64,000 bases of DNA from Sphaerisporangium sp040649355 (GCF_043197795.1 NZ_JBICTU010000013.1:159152-223151); one strand, 5' to 3'; positions 1 through 8,104 are shown, numbered from the stretch's first letter. Translations and numbers: made by a program. Notes: generated from the sequence alone by a model not told the origin.

Positions 1-245
1 CCGGCCGTCCCACCGACCTCGCGCCGGACGTCGCCGAGGCCACCTTGCCCGCCGTGCGGGCGATCTACGGAGAGCTGCCCCGGACGCCCGGCGGCTCGTT
101 CGCGCCGGAGCGTGAGGCGCCGCCCGGCGCGACCGCGGCCGACCGCCTCGCCGCCTACCTCGGACGGGCCGTCGGCCGGCCTCCCTCGGAACGTGCCGCC
201 GGATGGCCCGCCACGGAACGGAACCTTCGCCGGACGGGACCGTAG
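1..245 (+). CDS. C-terminal end of an unidentified protein (5' partial)
   Basis: The frame opening at base 3 runs without a stop to TAG at 243-245. It encodes about 80 residues rich in Ala, Pro and Arg, ending in NLRRTGP. A TTG inside it could be misread as a start, but the open frame upstream and the lack of a ribosome site suggest the true start lies outside the window. I do not recognise the family. The regulator promoter that follows begins about 35 bases later, so this gene probably ends its own transcription unit. Confidence 0.5.
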   Translation, partial: GRPTDLAPDVAEATLPAVRAIYGELPRTPGGSFAPEREAPPGATAADRLAAYLGRAVGRPPSERAAGWPATERNLRRTGP

Positions 246-284
246 CCACTGGTCGCCATGCCGACGAATTCGCTCATCTTGACG

Positions 285-296
285 GACAATATTGTC
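285..296. promoter_or_regulatory. Palindromic operator of the first ArsR-type regulator
   Basis: GACAATATTGTC is a perfect 12-bp palindrome just after a TTGACG hexamer that could serve as -35 box, 18 bp before the chosen ATG. The same ACAAT/ATTGT half-sites recur, with a 3-bp centre, before the paralogous regulator at 3.6 kb. Autoregulation by the encoded winged-helix protein is inferred. Confidence 0.6.
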
Positions 297-314
297 GCTG
301 AAAGTGTTGCGGGC

Positions 315-941
315 ATGTTGGATGTGGCGGTGATCGAGGATCCGGCCGCGGCCGAGGTCTCGCTGGACCCGGTGCGGTCCCGGCTGCTGGCCGAGTTGTC
401 AGAGCCCAGATCGGCGACGATGCTGGCGGCCAGGGTGGGCCTGCCCCGGCAGAAGGTGAACTACCACCTCAAGGCCCTGGAGCGGCATGGCCTGGTGGAG
501 CTGATCGAGGAACGCCGGAAGGGAAATGTCACCGAGCGGGTGATGCGCGCGACCGCCGCGTCGTACGTGATCTCGCCGGTCGCCCTCGCGGAGGTACAGC
601 CCGACCCCTCGCGGTCCCCGGACCAGTTGTCGGCGCGCTGGCTGCTGGCGGTCGCGGCCCGGCTGGTGCGGGACGTGGGCGAGCTCATCACCGGCGCGGC
701 CAAGGCGCGCAAGAAGGTCGCGACGTTCGCGATCGACGGCGAGATCCGGTTCGCCTCCGCGGCCGACCGCGCCGCCTTCGCCGAGGAACTGGCCGACGCG
801 GTGGCCGCTCTGGTGAGCAAATATCACGATGGGGCGGCAGAAGGCGGGCGCGACCACCGCCTCATCGTCGCCGTCCACCCGAGCATCACGGCCAGACCGG
901 TCGAAAACGACACGCCCGAGACACCGACCAAGGAGTTGTAG
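315..941 (+). CDS. ArsR-family winged-helix transcriptional regulator
   Basis: This 208-residue protein has an N-terminal ArsR/HTH_20-type winged helix (about residues 10-85). The recognition region reads KVNYHLKALERHGL and is followed by a basic wing. The C-terminal half is an alpha-helical region that may bind a ligand or partner. I chose the ATG that aligns with the start of its paralogue at 3.6 kb (both begin M-x-x-VAVIEDPAAAE); an upstream ATG would place the operator inside the coding region. The stop overlaps the ribosome site of the SRPBCC gene, whose ATG follows one base later, so the two are an operon. ArsR plus SRPBCC/AHSA1 pairs are common in actinobacteria, where the regulator probably controls its own operon. 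The signal is unknown, and no metal-binding Cys pair is visible. Confidence 0.85.
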   Translation: MLDVAVIEDPAAAEVSLDPVRSRLLAELSEPRSATMLAARVGLPRQKVNYHLKALERHGLVELIEERRKGNVTERVMRATAASYVISPVALAEVQPDPSRSPDQLSARWLLAVAARLVRDVGELITGAAKARKKVATFAIDGEIRFASAADRAAFAEELADAVAALVSKYHDGAAEGGRDHRLIVAVHPSITARPVENDTPETPTKEL

Positions 942-942
942 C

Positions 943-1692
943 ATGCGGCACGAATTCGAGGTGCGCGAAGAGATCCTGATCCCGGCGACTCCGGAGCAGG
1001 TGTGGGAGGCGATCTCCACCGGTCCGGGCGTCGACTCCTGGTTCATGGGGCAGAACGAGATCGAGCCGCGTGGAGGCGGCACGGTGACCCAGAGCCTCAT
1101 GGGCAACACCTGGACGGCCACGGTGACCACGTGGGAGCCCTCGAAGCGGTTCATCTACCAGGGCGAGGAGCAGCCGGACGGCACCTTCATGGCGTGGGAC
1201 TACCTGATCGAGGGCCGCGAGGGTTCGAGCACCGCGGTCCGCCTCGTGCACAGCGGGTTCCTCGGTGACGACTGGGAGGCCCAGTACGACGCCCTGAAGA
1301 CGGGCGACGTCATCTACATGCGGAAGTTGCTCGCCTACCTCAAGCACTTCCCGGGCCGTACCTCGACGTTCAACACCCTCATCCCGGGCCCGCAGGTGTC
1401 CGACAAGGAGCGCGTGTGGGAGGCGTTCAAGGGCGCGCTCGGCGTGACCGGCTCGATCGCCGAAGGCGACCGGGTGCTGCTCACCGTGGACGGGCTCCCC
1501 AAGGCCGAGGGCGTCGTCGAGAGCATCGGCTACCCGAGCATCCCGAGCGTCTGCACCGATGACGCGCTGTACACGTTCATGCACGGCTACCGTGACACGG
1601 TGGTCGTGGAGCAGCACAGCTTCGCGCCCGGCGTGAACACGCAGGCGACCGAGGACGCCTGGAAGGGCTGGCTCGCCACGGCGTTCGCCTGA
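943..1692 (+). CDS. SRPBCC (AHSA1/START-like) domain protein
   Basis: The 249-residue protein begins with an AHSA1-type SRPBCC fold. The N-terminal beta strand and TPEQVWEAI helix are followed by a WFMG motif near residue 32 and the W-D-Y-L-I-E-G strand. Such proteins form a deep hydrophobic pocket for lipids or aromatic ligands. Residues beyond about 150 form a second segment (SDKERVWEAF onward) that may be a degenerate repeat of the fold. It is translationally linked to the ArsR gene and followed by a YCII-family gene on the same strand. The close paralogue at 2.2-3.0 kb shares the same architecture. The substrate is unknown, and an enzymatic role is not evident. Confidence 0.85.
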   Translation: MRHEFEVREEILIPATPEQVWEAISTGPGVDSWFMGQNEIEPRGGGTVTQSLMGNTWTATVTTWEPSKRFIYQGEEQPDGTFMAWDYLIEGREGSSTAVRLVHSGFLGDDWEAQYDALKTGDVIYMRKLLAYLKHFPGRTSTFNTLIPGPQVSDKERVWEAFKGALGVTGSIAEGDRVLLTVDGLPKAEGVVESIGYPSIPSVCTDDALYTFMHGYRDTVVVEQHSFAPGVNTQATEDAWKGWLATAFA

Positions 1693-1762
1693 CGCCTGAC
1701 GGCAGGCGGCGGCCGCCTCGCCCGTACGCCCGCTCCGGGGCCTGGATCGTATGGGAGGAACC

Positions 1763-2125
1763 GTGAAGTACATGCTGATGATCTACAACAACCCCGCGAT
1801 CCTGGGCGCCATGCCCGAGGAGGAGCGCGACGGGCTGATGGGCGAGGTGGACGCGATCATCGAGGAGCTCACCAGGTCGGGGGAGTGGGTCGGCGGCGCC
1901 GCGCTGGCCGAGGCGTCGCAGGCCCACACCGTACGGGTGCGGAGCGGCATCCCGGCGACCACCGACGGCCCGTTCGCCGAGGCCAAGGAGCAACTGGCGG
2001 GCTACCTGATCGTCGACTGCGAGAGCGCGGAGCGGGCCATCGAGATCGCAGCCCGCTGGCCGGACGCCAAGTACTGGGCGATGGAGGTGCGTCCGATCGT
2101 CGACACCGTGGACACCGTGGTGTGA
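1763..2125 (+). CDS. YCII-related (DGPF domain) protein
   Basis: This 120-residue protein has the hallmarks of the DGPF/YCII family: YMLMIY at the N-terminus and T-D-G-P-F-A-E in the middle. The family is a ferredoxin-like fold, often encoded beside sigma factors or SRPBCC proteins, with no well-established reaction. I chose the GTG because GGGAGGAA ends two bases before it. An in-frame ATG four codons upstream overlaps that ribosome site. It lies downstream of the ArsR-SRPBCC pair and may share its transcript. A strong hairpin follows the stop. A second member of the family lies at 27.4 kb. Confidence 0.85.
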   Translation: MKYMLMIYNNPAILGAMPEEERDGLMGEVDAIIEELTRSGEWVGGAALAEASQAHTVRVRSGIPATTDGPFAEAKEQLAGYLIVDCESAERAIEIAARWPDAKYWAMEVRPIVDTVDTVV

Positions 2126-2188
2126 CGCGGGCGGCTCGGCTCGTCGGCACCGTGGGCACGGAGGTGTGACGGGCCCGCGCACGTGGAA

Positions 2189-2230
2189 GGAGCCGGGCCG
2201 CCACGGGTGGTTCCGTGGCGGCCCGGCTCC
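2189..2230. terminator. Bidirectional terminator hairpin between convergent genes
   Basis: Two perfectly complementary 18-base arms (2189-2206 and 2213-2230, beginning GGAGCCGGG) enclose a 6-base loop. It lies between the YCII gene on the plus strand and the SRPBCC gene ending at 2233 on the minus strand. No long T run follows, which is usual for actinobacterial terminators. Confidence 0.75.
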
Positions 2231-2232
2231 GG

Positions 2233-2973
2233 TCAGGGGAGCAGCCTCCCGAGCCATTCGTGCCAGGCCCGCTCGGTCTCTTTGGGGTCCACGTCGCCGA
2301 AGATGTGGTGTCCCACGACCAGCGTTTCGTCCCTTCCCTGGATGAACCGGTAGAGGCCGTCGTCGTTGCGGACGCCCAGGAAGCCGGGGACGGCGTAGTC
2401 GACGACCCCCTCGATCGGGTCGAGACCCGCGGGGGTGAGCCGCACCCGCTCTCCGGGGGTGACGGGACCGGTCAGGCCGACCCCTCGTTCGAGCTCCTGC
2501 CACACGGGTTCGCCGCCGCCCGTCTTGGGCCGGGTGCCGAAGACCACCACGGCCGACCGGCCGTGGAAGTGGGTGAGGTACTGGTCCAGGGTGTGCAGGT
2601 ACAGGTCCCAGCCGCGGCTCAGCGCGTCGTACTCGCCGTCCCAGTCGTCGCCGAGTATGCCGCTCTGCACGAGCCGCAGCACGGTGCTGCCCTGTTCGCG
2701 CCCCTCGATGAGGTACTCAAGGGCCATGAACGATCCGTCGGGGCCCTTGTCGCTGCGGAACCCGAATCGCCTGGACGGCTCCCAGGCGGTGACCGTGGCC
2801 TCCACGGGGAAGTCGCCGAAGTACTGCCGGGTGGCGCCCCCCTCGCGGGGCTCGATCTCGTTGCGTCCCATGAACCACGAGTCGATTCCCGGGCCGGTGG
2901 CGATCGCGTCCCATACCTGCTCGGGGGTCGCCTCCAGCGTGACCTGCTTGCGCAGCTCGAACTCGTGCGGCAT
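2233..2973 (-). CDS. SRPBCC (AHSA1/START-like) domain protein, second copy
   Basis: This 246-residue paralogue of the SRPBCC protein at 0.9-1.7 kb has the same N-terminal H-E-F-E-x-R start, TPEQVWDAI helix, SWFMG motif and L-E-Y-L-I-E-G-R-E strand. Its own ArsR gene lies directly upstream, with the ATG one base after the regulator's stop, so this is a second complete cassette in inverted orientation. The two proteins have diverged most in the C-terminal half. A lipid- or aromatic-binding role is inferred from the fold, and no catalytic residues could be named. Confidence 0.85.
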   Translation of the reverse strand: MPHEFELRKQVTLEATPEQVWDAIATGPGIDSWFMGRNEIEPREGGATRQYFGDFPVEATVTAWEPSRRFGFRSDKGPDGSFMALEYLIEGREQGSTVLRLVQSGILGDDWDGEYDALSRGWDLYLHTLDQYLTHFHGRSAVVVFGTRPKTGGGEPVWQELERGVGLTGPVTPGERVRLTPAGLDPIEGVVDYAVPGFLGVRNDDGLYRFIQGRDETLVVGHHIFGDVDPKETERAWHEWLGRLLP

Positions 2974-2974
2974 C

Positions 2975-3631
2975 TCAAAGCTCCCTTGTCTCGGTGTCGG
3001 CTGTCTCGGTGTCGACCATGAGGGTGTCGACCGTTTCGTGGTCCTCCGGCCGGCCGGAGGACCATGGGTGGACCGCGACGATCACGTGGTGGTCGCGGCC
3101 GGCGTCGGCGGTCTCGTCGTGATACGCGCAGACCAGGGCGGCGAACGCGTCGGCCAGATCGTCGGCGAAGGCCGCGCCGTCGGCGGGCGAGGCGAACCGC
3201 ACCTGGCCGTCGATCGCGAACGTCGCGGCCTTCCTGCGGGCCTTGGCGGCGCCGGTGACCAGTTCGCCCACGTCGCGTAACAGCCGGGAGGCGACGGCCA
3301 GCAGCCAGCGCGGGGAGAGCCGGTCGGGGGAGCGGGCGGGGTCGGGGGCCACCGCGGCCAGCGCGACCGGCGAGATGACGTACGACGCCGCGGTGGCGGC
3401 CATCACCCGTTCGATGGTGTTGCCCCTGCGGCGCTCCTCCACCAGCTCGACCAGGCCGTGCCGCTCCAGGGCCTTCAGGTGGTAGTTCACCTTCTGCCGC
3501 GGCATGCCCAGCTTGGCGGCCAGCATCGTGGCCGACGCCGGCCGGGCCAGCTCGGCCAGCAACCGGGACCGCACCGGATCGAGCGAGGCCTCCGCCGCCG
3601 CCGGATCTTCGATCACCGCCACTTCGAACAT
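2975..3631 (-). CDS. ArsR-family winged-helix transcriptional regulator, second copy
   Basis: This 218-residue regulator is closely similar to the one at 0.3 kb over the winged helix (QKVNYHLKALERHGLVEL) and the following VISPVALA region. The C-terminus ends in a short repetitive tail with alternating Thr-Glu/Asp-Thr motifs that the paralogue lacks. It is the first gene of an ArsR-SRPBCC operon, and an ACAAT-TTT-ATTGT inverted repeat lies just upstream. Two paralogous regulators with similar operators could cross-regulate, which is inferred. The inducer is unknown. Confidence 0.85.
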   Translation of the reverse strand: MFEVAVIEDPAAAEASLDPVRSRLLAELARPASATMLAAKLGMPRQKVNYHLKALERHGLVELVEERRRGNTIERVMAATAASYVISPVALAAVAPDPARSPDRLSPRWLLAVASRLLRDVGELVTGAAKARRKAATFAIDGQVRFASPADGAAFADDLADAFAALVCAYHDETADAGRDHHVIVAVHPWSSGRPEDHETVDTLMVDTETADTETREL

Positions 3632-3650
3632 GCACCAACGTTCTCACCGA

Positions 3651-3663
3651 ACAATTTTATTGT
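3651..3663. promoter_or_regulatory. Inverted-repeat operator of the second ArsR-type regulator
   Basis: ACAAT and ATTGT flank a 3-bp centre, and on the minus strand a TTGACA-like -35 box overlaps the site. Half-sites match those of the palindrome at 285-296 upstream of the paralogous regulator. Confidence 0.55.
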
Positions 3664-3742
3664 CAAGATGATTGAGATTGTCGGCAGTGGCCACGCCGCC
3701 CGGAGGCCTCACGGCGGCCGGGACGGGTGCGGGACGCCGGGC

Positions 3743-4942
3743 TCAGTGGTGGTGCGCGGGAAGCCAGGTGGTGGAGTGGGCCTCGGGGAAGGTGGCCGGA
3801 ACGTGGACTACAGCCTCGGGACGGCCGGTCAGGTTGAGGGCGTCGAGCACCAGCAGCTCGCTCCGCCGCAGCGCGGCGTTCTGCGCCAGGACCACGATCC
3901 AGCCGTCGCCCTCGGCGACCCCGCGAGGGACGAAGACGGGACGGCCCGCACGCCACCCGGGGCCGAGCTCCCGTAGCTGGGTGGTGCCGGCCGCGAGGTC
4001 GTGGCCGATCACCGCCCGGCCGCCGGGAGCGCGGCCGAAGATCAGCTGGTGCCTGTGGCCGGACTGCCGGGGGTCCACGGACGCCAGGTCCAGCGCGCCG
4101 GTCAGCGGCCGCTCGTGGGCGGCGCCGGTCGCCAGGTCGAGCGTCCACCGGTACACCCGCGAGGAGCCGGCGGCGTCGCCGGGGCTCCACTCGGGGGTGT
4201 CGAAGGCACGCGCGCACCGCACCGCGTCCACGACCACCCGATGGCCGTCGTCGTGGGCGTTGACCGTCTGGAGCACGAAGCAGGGGTCGATCGCGAACCA
4301 GAGCGGCTCGGTCGCGTCGCCCGCCCGGCGCGGCAGCAGCCCGATGCGCGCGGGCCGGCCGTGCTGCCAGCGATAGGGGGACCCCGCGCCGATCATGGCC
4401 GCCGCCCGGCGGTAGGTCACGGGCAGGTCGAACACCACGACGAACCGGTCGGTGAGCGCGACCGCCCGCATGAGAGGGGCGCCGTCGAGCGCGAACGGCC
4501 GGGCGTCGAGCACGCGGCCGTCCGCCCCGATGACCAGGTGCTCGGCTGTGTCCAGGCCGGGGTAGGTGGCGATGGTGTGCCACTCGGCGCAGGCGCGGTC
4601 CTTGAGCGGCGGTGCGACGCTCGCGCGGCACGGCCCGTCCGGCGGGGGATCGGCGGGCCCGGTGGGCCTGATCCAGATCGCGGAACCGGGCGCCTGGCCC
4701 GGCACGTCGCCGCGGGGCTCCCCGGAAGCCCTGTGCCGGCGGGCGGTGCCTCCGCCGAGTCGCACGCCGGAGACCAGCGCCGGGCCGCCCGCGACGTACG
4801 AGCCGCCGGGGGGCGGGCCGGAGAGCAGGAAGGTGCCGTCGAGGCCGAGAGGGAGGGTGCCGTCGACGTGCAGCGACTCGTCGTGGGGCAGGTGGCCGGA
4901 GTCGAGCGACCCGAGCGGGTCAACGTGCTCCCTGACAGTCAT
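3743..4942 (-). CDS. Carotenoid oxygenase-fold (RPE65/CCD) protein lacking most iron ligands
   Basis: The 399-residue protein follows the carotenoid cleavage oxygenase layout: an N-terminal V-x-G-T-L-P strand, a central R-F-V-V-V-F-D-L-P segment (about 166-174), a V-N-A-x-D-D-G block (227-233) and a C-terminal F-P-x-x-H (385-389). In active family members four His bind the ferrous iron. Here the expected T-A-H-P reads A-P-P (110-112), M-H-D-F reads M-R-A-V (158-161) and F-x-F-H-x-x-N-A reads F-V-L-Q-T-V-N-A (222-229); only H389 appears to remain. The ATG is set by GAGGAGG nine bases upstream. It is divergent from a TetR gene with two operators between them. It is probably a non-catalytic or repurposed member. 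Confidence 0.75.
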   Translation of the reverse strand: MTVREHVDPLGSLDSGHLPHDESLHVDGTLPLGLDGTFLLSGPPPGGSYVAGGPALVSGVRLGGGTARRHRASGEPRGDVPGQAPGSAIWIRPTGPADPPPDGPCRASVAPPLKDRACAEWHTIATYPGLDTAEHLVIGADGRVLDARPFALDGAPLMRAVALTDRFVVVFDLPVTYRRAAAMIGAGSPYRWQHGRPARIGLLPRRAGDATEPLWFAIDPCFVLQTVNAHDDGHRVVVDAVRCARAFDTPEWSPGDAAGSSRVYRWTLDLATGAAHERPLTGALDLASVDPRQSGHRHQLIFGRAPGGRAVIGHDLAAGTTQLRELGPGWRAGRPVFVPRGVAEGDGWIVVLAQNAALRRSELLVLDALNLTGRPEAVVHVPATFPEAHSTTWLPAHHH

Positions 4943-4977
4943 TTCGAGCACCTCCTCATGAGGCCTGACGAGCTGGC

Positions 4978-5010
4978 ATAACAGCGTTATGTAAAAAATA
5001 ACGGTGTTAT
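4978..5010. promoter_or_regulatory. Twin TetR operators in a divergent promoter
   Basis: Two copies of ATAAC-NNN-GTTAT (4978-4990 and 4998-5010), each a perfect inverted repeat, lie 20 bp centre to centre between the carotenoid-oxygenase-like gene and the TetR gene. The spacing places both on the same face of the helix. Control of both genes by the TetR protein is inferred. Confidence 0.7.
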
Positions 5011-5024
5011 GCCATACTGTCAAG

Positions 5025-5732
5025 GTGAGTCCACGCCGATCGAATCCGCAGACGCGTTCCACCCTGGTCGACATCGCCGCACGGCTGCTCGCCGACGAGG
5101 GTCCCCAGTCGCTGTCGGCCCGCCGCATCGCCGCGGAGGCGGGCAGTTCGACGATGGCCGTCTACACGAACTTCGGTGGGATGAGCGGGCTGGTGCGCGA
5201 GATGGTGTACGAGGGGTTCGCCCGACTTGAGGCGTACTTCTCCCATGTCGCGCTGACCGCCGATCCCGTCGCCGACATGACACTGTTCGGGAGGGCCTAC
5301 CGGCACAACGCCCTGACCAACCCACACCTGTACGCCGTGATGTTCGGCGGGGCGTCGCTGGCCGGCTTCTCCCTCACCGCGGAGGACCGCCAGTACGGCC
5401 GGTACACCCTGAGCACCGTGGTCGAATGCGCGAACCGGTGCATCGCGGCCGACCGGTTCCGCACCGGCGACGCCGAACTGGTCGCCCACCAGCTGTGGAC
5501 CGCGATCCACGGGCTGGTCACGCTCGAACTTGGCGACTACCTCATCGACCCCTGCAACGCCGACGTGGTCTTCGAGGCCCAGCTGACCACCCTCATGGTC
5601 GGCGTCGGCGACACCGTGGAGTCGGCGACCCGGTCGGTGGCCTCGTCCCGCCGCCGGCTGAAGAAGGAGGTCGAGGACGTCAGGCCGGACCCGTCGATGG
5701 AGGAAGGACCTCGATACAAGCGCACCGTCTGA
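5025..5732 (+). CDS. TetR-family transcriptional regulator
   Basis: The 235-residue protein has a TetR DNA-binding domain at about residues 10-55, with A-x-x-L-x-x-x-E-G and the T-M-A-V-Y-T-N-F-G recognition helix. A C-terminal effector domain resembles the TetR_C WHG type (W-T-A-I-H-G-L-V-T-L near 160). I prefer the GTG that begins S-P-R-R-S-N over an upstream ATG, because the latter would overlap an operator. The C-terminus is basic and probably flexible. It is transcribed divergently from the carotenoid-oxygenase-like gene across two operators, so it very likely represses that gene and itself. The ligand is unknown, but a hydrophobic isoprenoid would suit the neighbour. Confidence 0.85.
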   Translation: MSPRRSNPQTRSTLVDIAARLLADEGPQSLSARRIAAEAGSSTMAVYTNFGGMSGLVREMVYEGFARLEAYFSHVALTADPVADMTLFGRAYRHNALTNPHLYAVMFGGASLAGFSLTAEDRQYGRYTLSTVVECANRCIAADRFRTGDAELVAHQLWTAIHGLVTLELGDYLIDPCNADVVFEAQLTTLMVGVGDTVESATRSVASSRRRLKKEVEDVRPDPSMEEGPRYKRTV

Positions 5733-5823
5733 CCGGTGACCATGGGCATTTCCGGCAAGCGGCGGGTGGGCCCCGGGAGCGGGAGGTCAGAGCTCCACCC
5801 CGGCCTGCCCTGACGGGCCGTCC

Positions 5824-7248
5824 TCATCCCAGGTGCCCATGTTCCGGCGGGAACGATTCGCCGCCCGCGCCGGGCTCCGGCAAGGCGAGCGGGAGGCGAA
5901 GTACGAAGCGCGCGCCACGCGGGCTGTCCTCGATATTGAGGGTTCCGCCGGACATCTCGGCGATCTGCCGGGCGATCGGCAGCCCGAGGCCGGTGCCGCC
6001 CGCGTCCCTGCTGCGTGCGGCGTCCAGCCGGGCGAACCGCTGGAACACCAGCTCGCGCTTGTCGGGGGCGATCCCGGCGCCGTCGTCGAGGACCTCCAGC
6101 CTCGCGGTGCCGGCGGCGAAGTGCCCGGCGCCGGTGCCGGGCGCAAGGCACACCGTGATGGTGATCGTGGTGTCGGCGTGCCGTTCGGCGTTGTCGACCA
6201 GGTTGGTGACCAGCCGGGCGAGCCGGATCCGGTCGCCCATGACCACGACGTCCTTGTCGAGGACGTATTCGAGCCGCTTGACCGGATGGCGGGCCTCCAT
6301 CTCGGCGGTGACCAGCTCCGCCAGGTCGACCGGGACGCGGGAGCCGGGCGTGCCGGCGTCCAGCCGGGCGACGGTCAGCAGGTCCACCACGATCGCCTGG
6401 AGCCGGTCCAGGCCGCCGAGCACGGCGCGGCCCGTCGCCGGCCAGTTGTGGCCCCTGGAGGCCATCAGCGCGTCCTCGACCTCGGCCCGTATGGCGGTGA
6501 TCGGGCTGCGCAGGTCGTGGGAGGCGTCCGAGGTGAGCCGGCGCTGCTGCTCCATCGCCGCCTGGAGCCGCCCCAAGGTGTGGTTGACGCTCTGGGCCAG
6601 GTCGTGGATCTCGTCCTCGCTGTCGGGGACCGGCACCCGGCGGCCCGGGCAGGTGGCGTTGATCTCGTCCAGCTCCGACCGGATGGCCTCCACGGGGCCG
6701 AGGGACGCGCCGATGACACGGTGGGCGCCGTAGGTGATGCCCGCCGTCAGCAGCAGCGCGCTGCCGATCACCAGTGTGGAGATGACCGGATGGACCAGGG
6801 GCGGGATGACGGGGGCGGCGCTGTAGATGGTCCAGATCTCGCCGGAGCGGTCGACCTGCTGGGCCGCCACGATGTCGCACTCTCCCTGGGGGAAGGAGTG
6901 GTCGCACACGACGGTGGTGCCCCTGTTGTGTCCCCCGGCCAGATCGAATTGGGCCATGACGGGCTTGCCCCGCATCTCCTCGGACGCCGCCACCACCTTG
7001 CCCGAGGGGTCGATCACCTGGTGCTTGCGGACGAGGCCGTGCGATATCGGGGTGCGGATATGGCCACGATCGGTGTCCGCGGCGATCCGTCCGGCCGAGC
7101 CGACGACCTCCTCGGTGAGATACTCGGTGGCCAGGCGCTGGATGGCGACGAGCAGGACAGTGGCGAGCACGGCGGAGAACAGGGCCGCCACCACGCCCGC
7201 GTACACCGTGAGCCGGGTTCTGACCGGCCATCGATGGCGAGAAAGCAT
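5824..7248 (-). CDS. Orphan sensor histidine kinase
   Basis: This 474-residue membrane kinase has a transmembrane helix at about 14-36, an extracytoplasmic sensor segment with two Cys (115 and 124), a second helix at about 152-175, a HAMP region, and a HisKA domain with S-H-D-L-R-S-P around phospho-acceptor H244. An HATPase follows (N box L-V-D-N-A, D-D-G-A-G-I, G-G-T-G-L-G-L). All kinase boxes look intact. No response regulator gene is adjacent, so its partner must be elsewhere. I start at the ATG nine codons inside the longest frame because AAGGGG precedes it and the transmembrane helix then begins at a usual distance. The Cys pair could form a disulfide or redox-sensing element, which is speculative. 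Confidence 0.85.
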   Translation of the reverse strand: MLSRHRWPVRTRLTVYAGVVAALFSAVLATVLLVAIQRLATEYLTEEVVGSAGRIAADTDRGHIRTPISHGLVRKHQVIDPSGKVVAASEEMRGKPVMAQFDLAGGHNRGTTVVCDHSFPQGECDIVAAQQVDRSGEIWTIYSAAPVIPPLVHPVISTLVIGSALLLTAGITYGAHRVIGASLGPVEAIRSELDEINATCPGRRVPVPDSEDEIHDLAQSVNHTLGRLQAAMEQQRRLTSDASHDLRSPITAIRAEVEDALMASRGHNWPATGRAVLGGLDRLQAIVVDLLTVARLDAGTPGSRVPVDLAELVTAEMEARHPVKRLEYVLDKDVVVMGDRIRLARLVTNLVDNAERHADTTITITVCLAPGTGAGHFAAGTARLEVLDDGAGIAPDKRELVFQRFARLDAARSRDAGGTGLGLPIARQIAEMSGGTLNIEDSPRGARFVLRLPLALPEPGAGGESFPPEHGHLG

Positions 7249-7318
7249 CCGAAACCCCTTATAGCAGTCGACCACACCGGGAAAAGGCGGGTCGCCGTGG
7301 GGGCGGAGAACAGGTGTG

Positions 7319-8104
7319 CTAATCGAGCCCGGGCAGGGTGGCCAGCCATGCGCGCCCGGCGCGCAGCGCCTCCTCCAGGGGCGTGGGGGCCGGATGCCAC
7401 TTGTGCTCCCACTCCAGGCTCACCCACCCACCGTAACCGGCGTCACGCAGGGTGGTGAGCACCGGCCCCAGCGGCAGCATGCCGTCGCCGAGCGGCACCG
7501 GCGTGGGGTCCTCCGGCGAAGGCCGGTCCTTCACCTGGACGTGGGCCAGCCACGGCGCCAGCACCGCCGCCGTATCGGCGACCGCCTCCCCGGCCAGACA
7601 CGGATGGGCGACGTCCCAGATCGCCCGCACCCCCGGGCGGTCCACCACGGACAGCACACGCGCGATGTCACGGCCCCTCGGGTGGGAGTCGTGGGTCTCC
7701 AGCCAGATCTCGACGCCGTTGGGCAGCCTCGGCGCCGCGGCGCGTAGCCGCCGTGCCGCCCGCTGGTCGTCGTGCCCGTCACCGAGGCCTCCGGGGAACA
7801 CGCGGACCGCCCTCGCGCCGAGGTCGCGCGCCAGCTCCGCCTCCGCGAGCAGGGCGGCCACCACCTCGTCGTCCTCGACGCCGAGCTCGGCCACCTTCAC
7901 GTAGGAGGCGACGCAGATCACCGTCGCGCCCGCCAGCGCGGACCGCGCCGACCTCCTGCCCTCCGGGGAGAGCCCTCGGTGGACGGGTTCGTCCGGTGCG
8001 GAACGCAGCTCCAGGCCCGGCCAGCCGGTGCGCGCCGCCATCGCGGCGACCTCGGCCAAAGGCAGTCCTGAGCAGCCCAGCGTGGAAAAGGCCAGTTTCC
8101 TCAT
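7319..8104 (-). CDS. Sugar phosphate isomerase/epimerase (xylose isomerase-like TIM barrel)
   Basis: The 261-residue protein is a compact TIM barrel of the AP endonuclease 2/xylose isomerase-like family. It opens with L-A-F-S-T-L-G-C-S, has G-L-E-L-R-S near residue 30, an E-T-H-D-S-H metal-site segment in the middle, W-D-V-A-H-P and the C-terminal V-S-L-E-W-E-H-K-W-H. The family uses Glu, Asp and His residues to bind a divalent metal and interconverts keto and aldo sugars or related polyols. The substrate cannot be assigned. The ATG is chosen because the upstream extension lacks domain similarity. It stands alone, divergent from the flavin reductase gene. Confidence 0.8.
   Translation of the reverse strand: MRKLAFSTLGCSGLPLAEVAAMAARTGWPGLELRSAPDEPVHRGLSPEGRRSARSALAGATVICVASYVKVAELGVEDDEVVAALLAEAELARDLGARAVRVFPGGLGDGHDDQRAARRLRAAAPRLPNGVEIWLETHDSHPRGRDIARVLSVVDRPGVRAIWDVAHPCLAGEAVADTAAVLAPWLAHVQVKDRPSPEDPTPVPLGDGMLPLGPVLTTLRDAGYGGWVSLEWEHKWHPAPTPLEEALRAGRAWLATLPGLD

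Noticed and set aside
399..1154. Long minus-strand open frame opposite the ArsR/SRPBCC genes
   Set aside because: It is antisense to two well-supported genes; composition is Arg/Gly/His-rich and typical of GC-rich shadow frames.
3663..4631. 322-codon minus-strand frame overlapping the carotenoid-oxygenase-like gene
   Set aside because: Same strand but out of frame with the real gene; Arg/Pro-rich with no motif.
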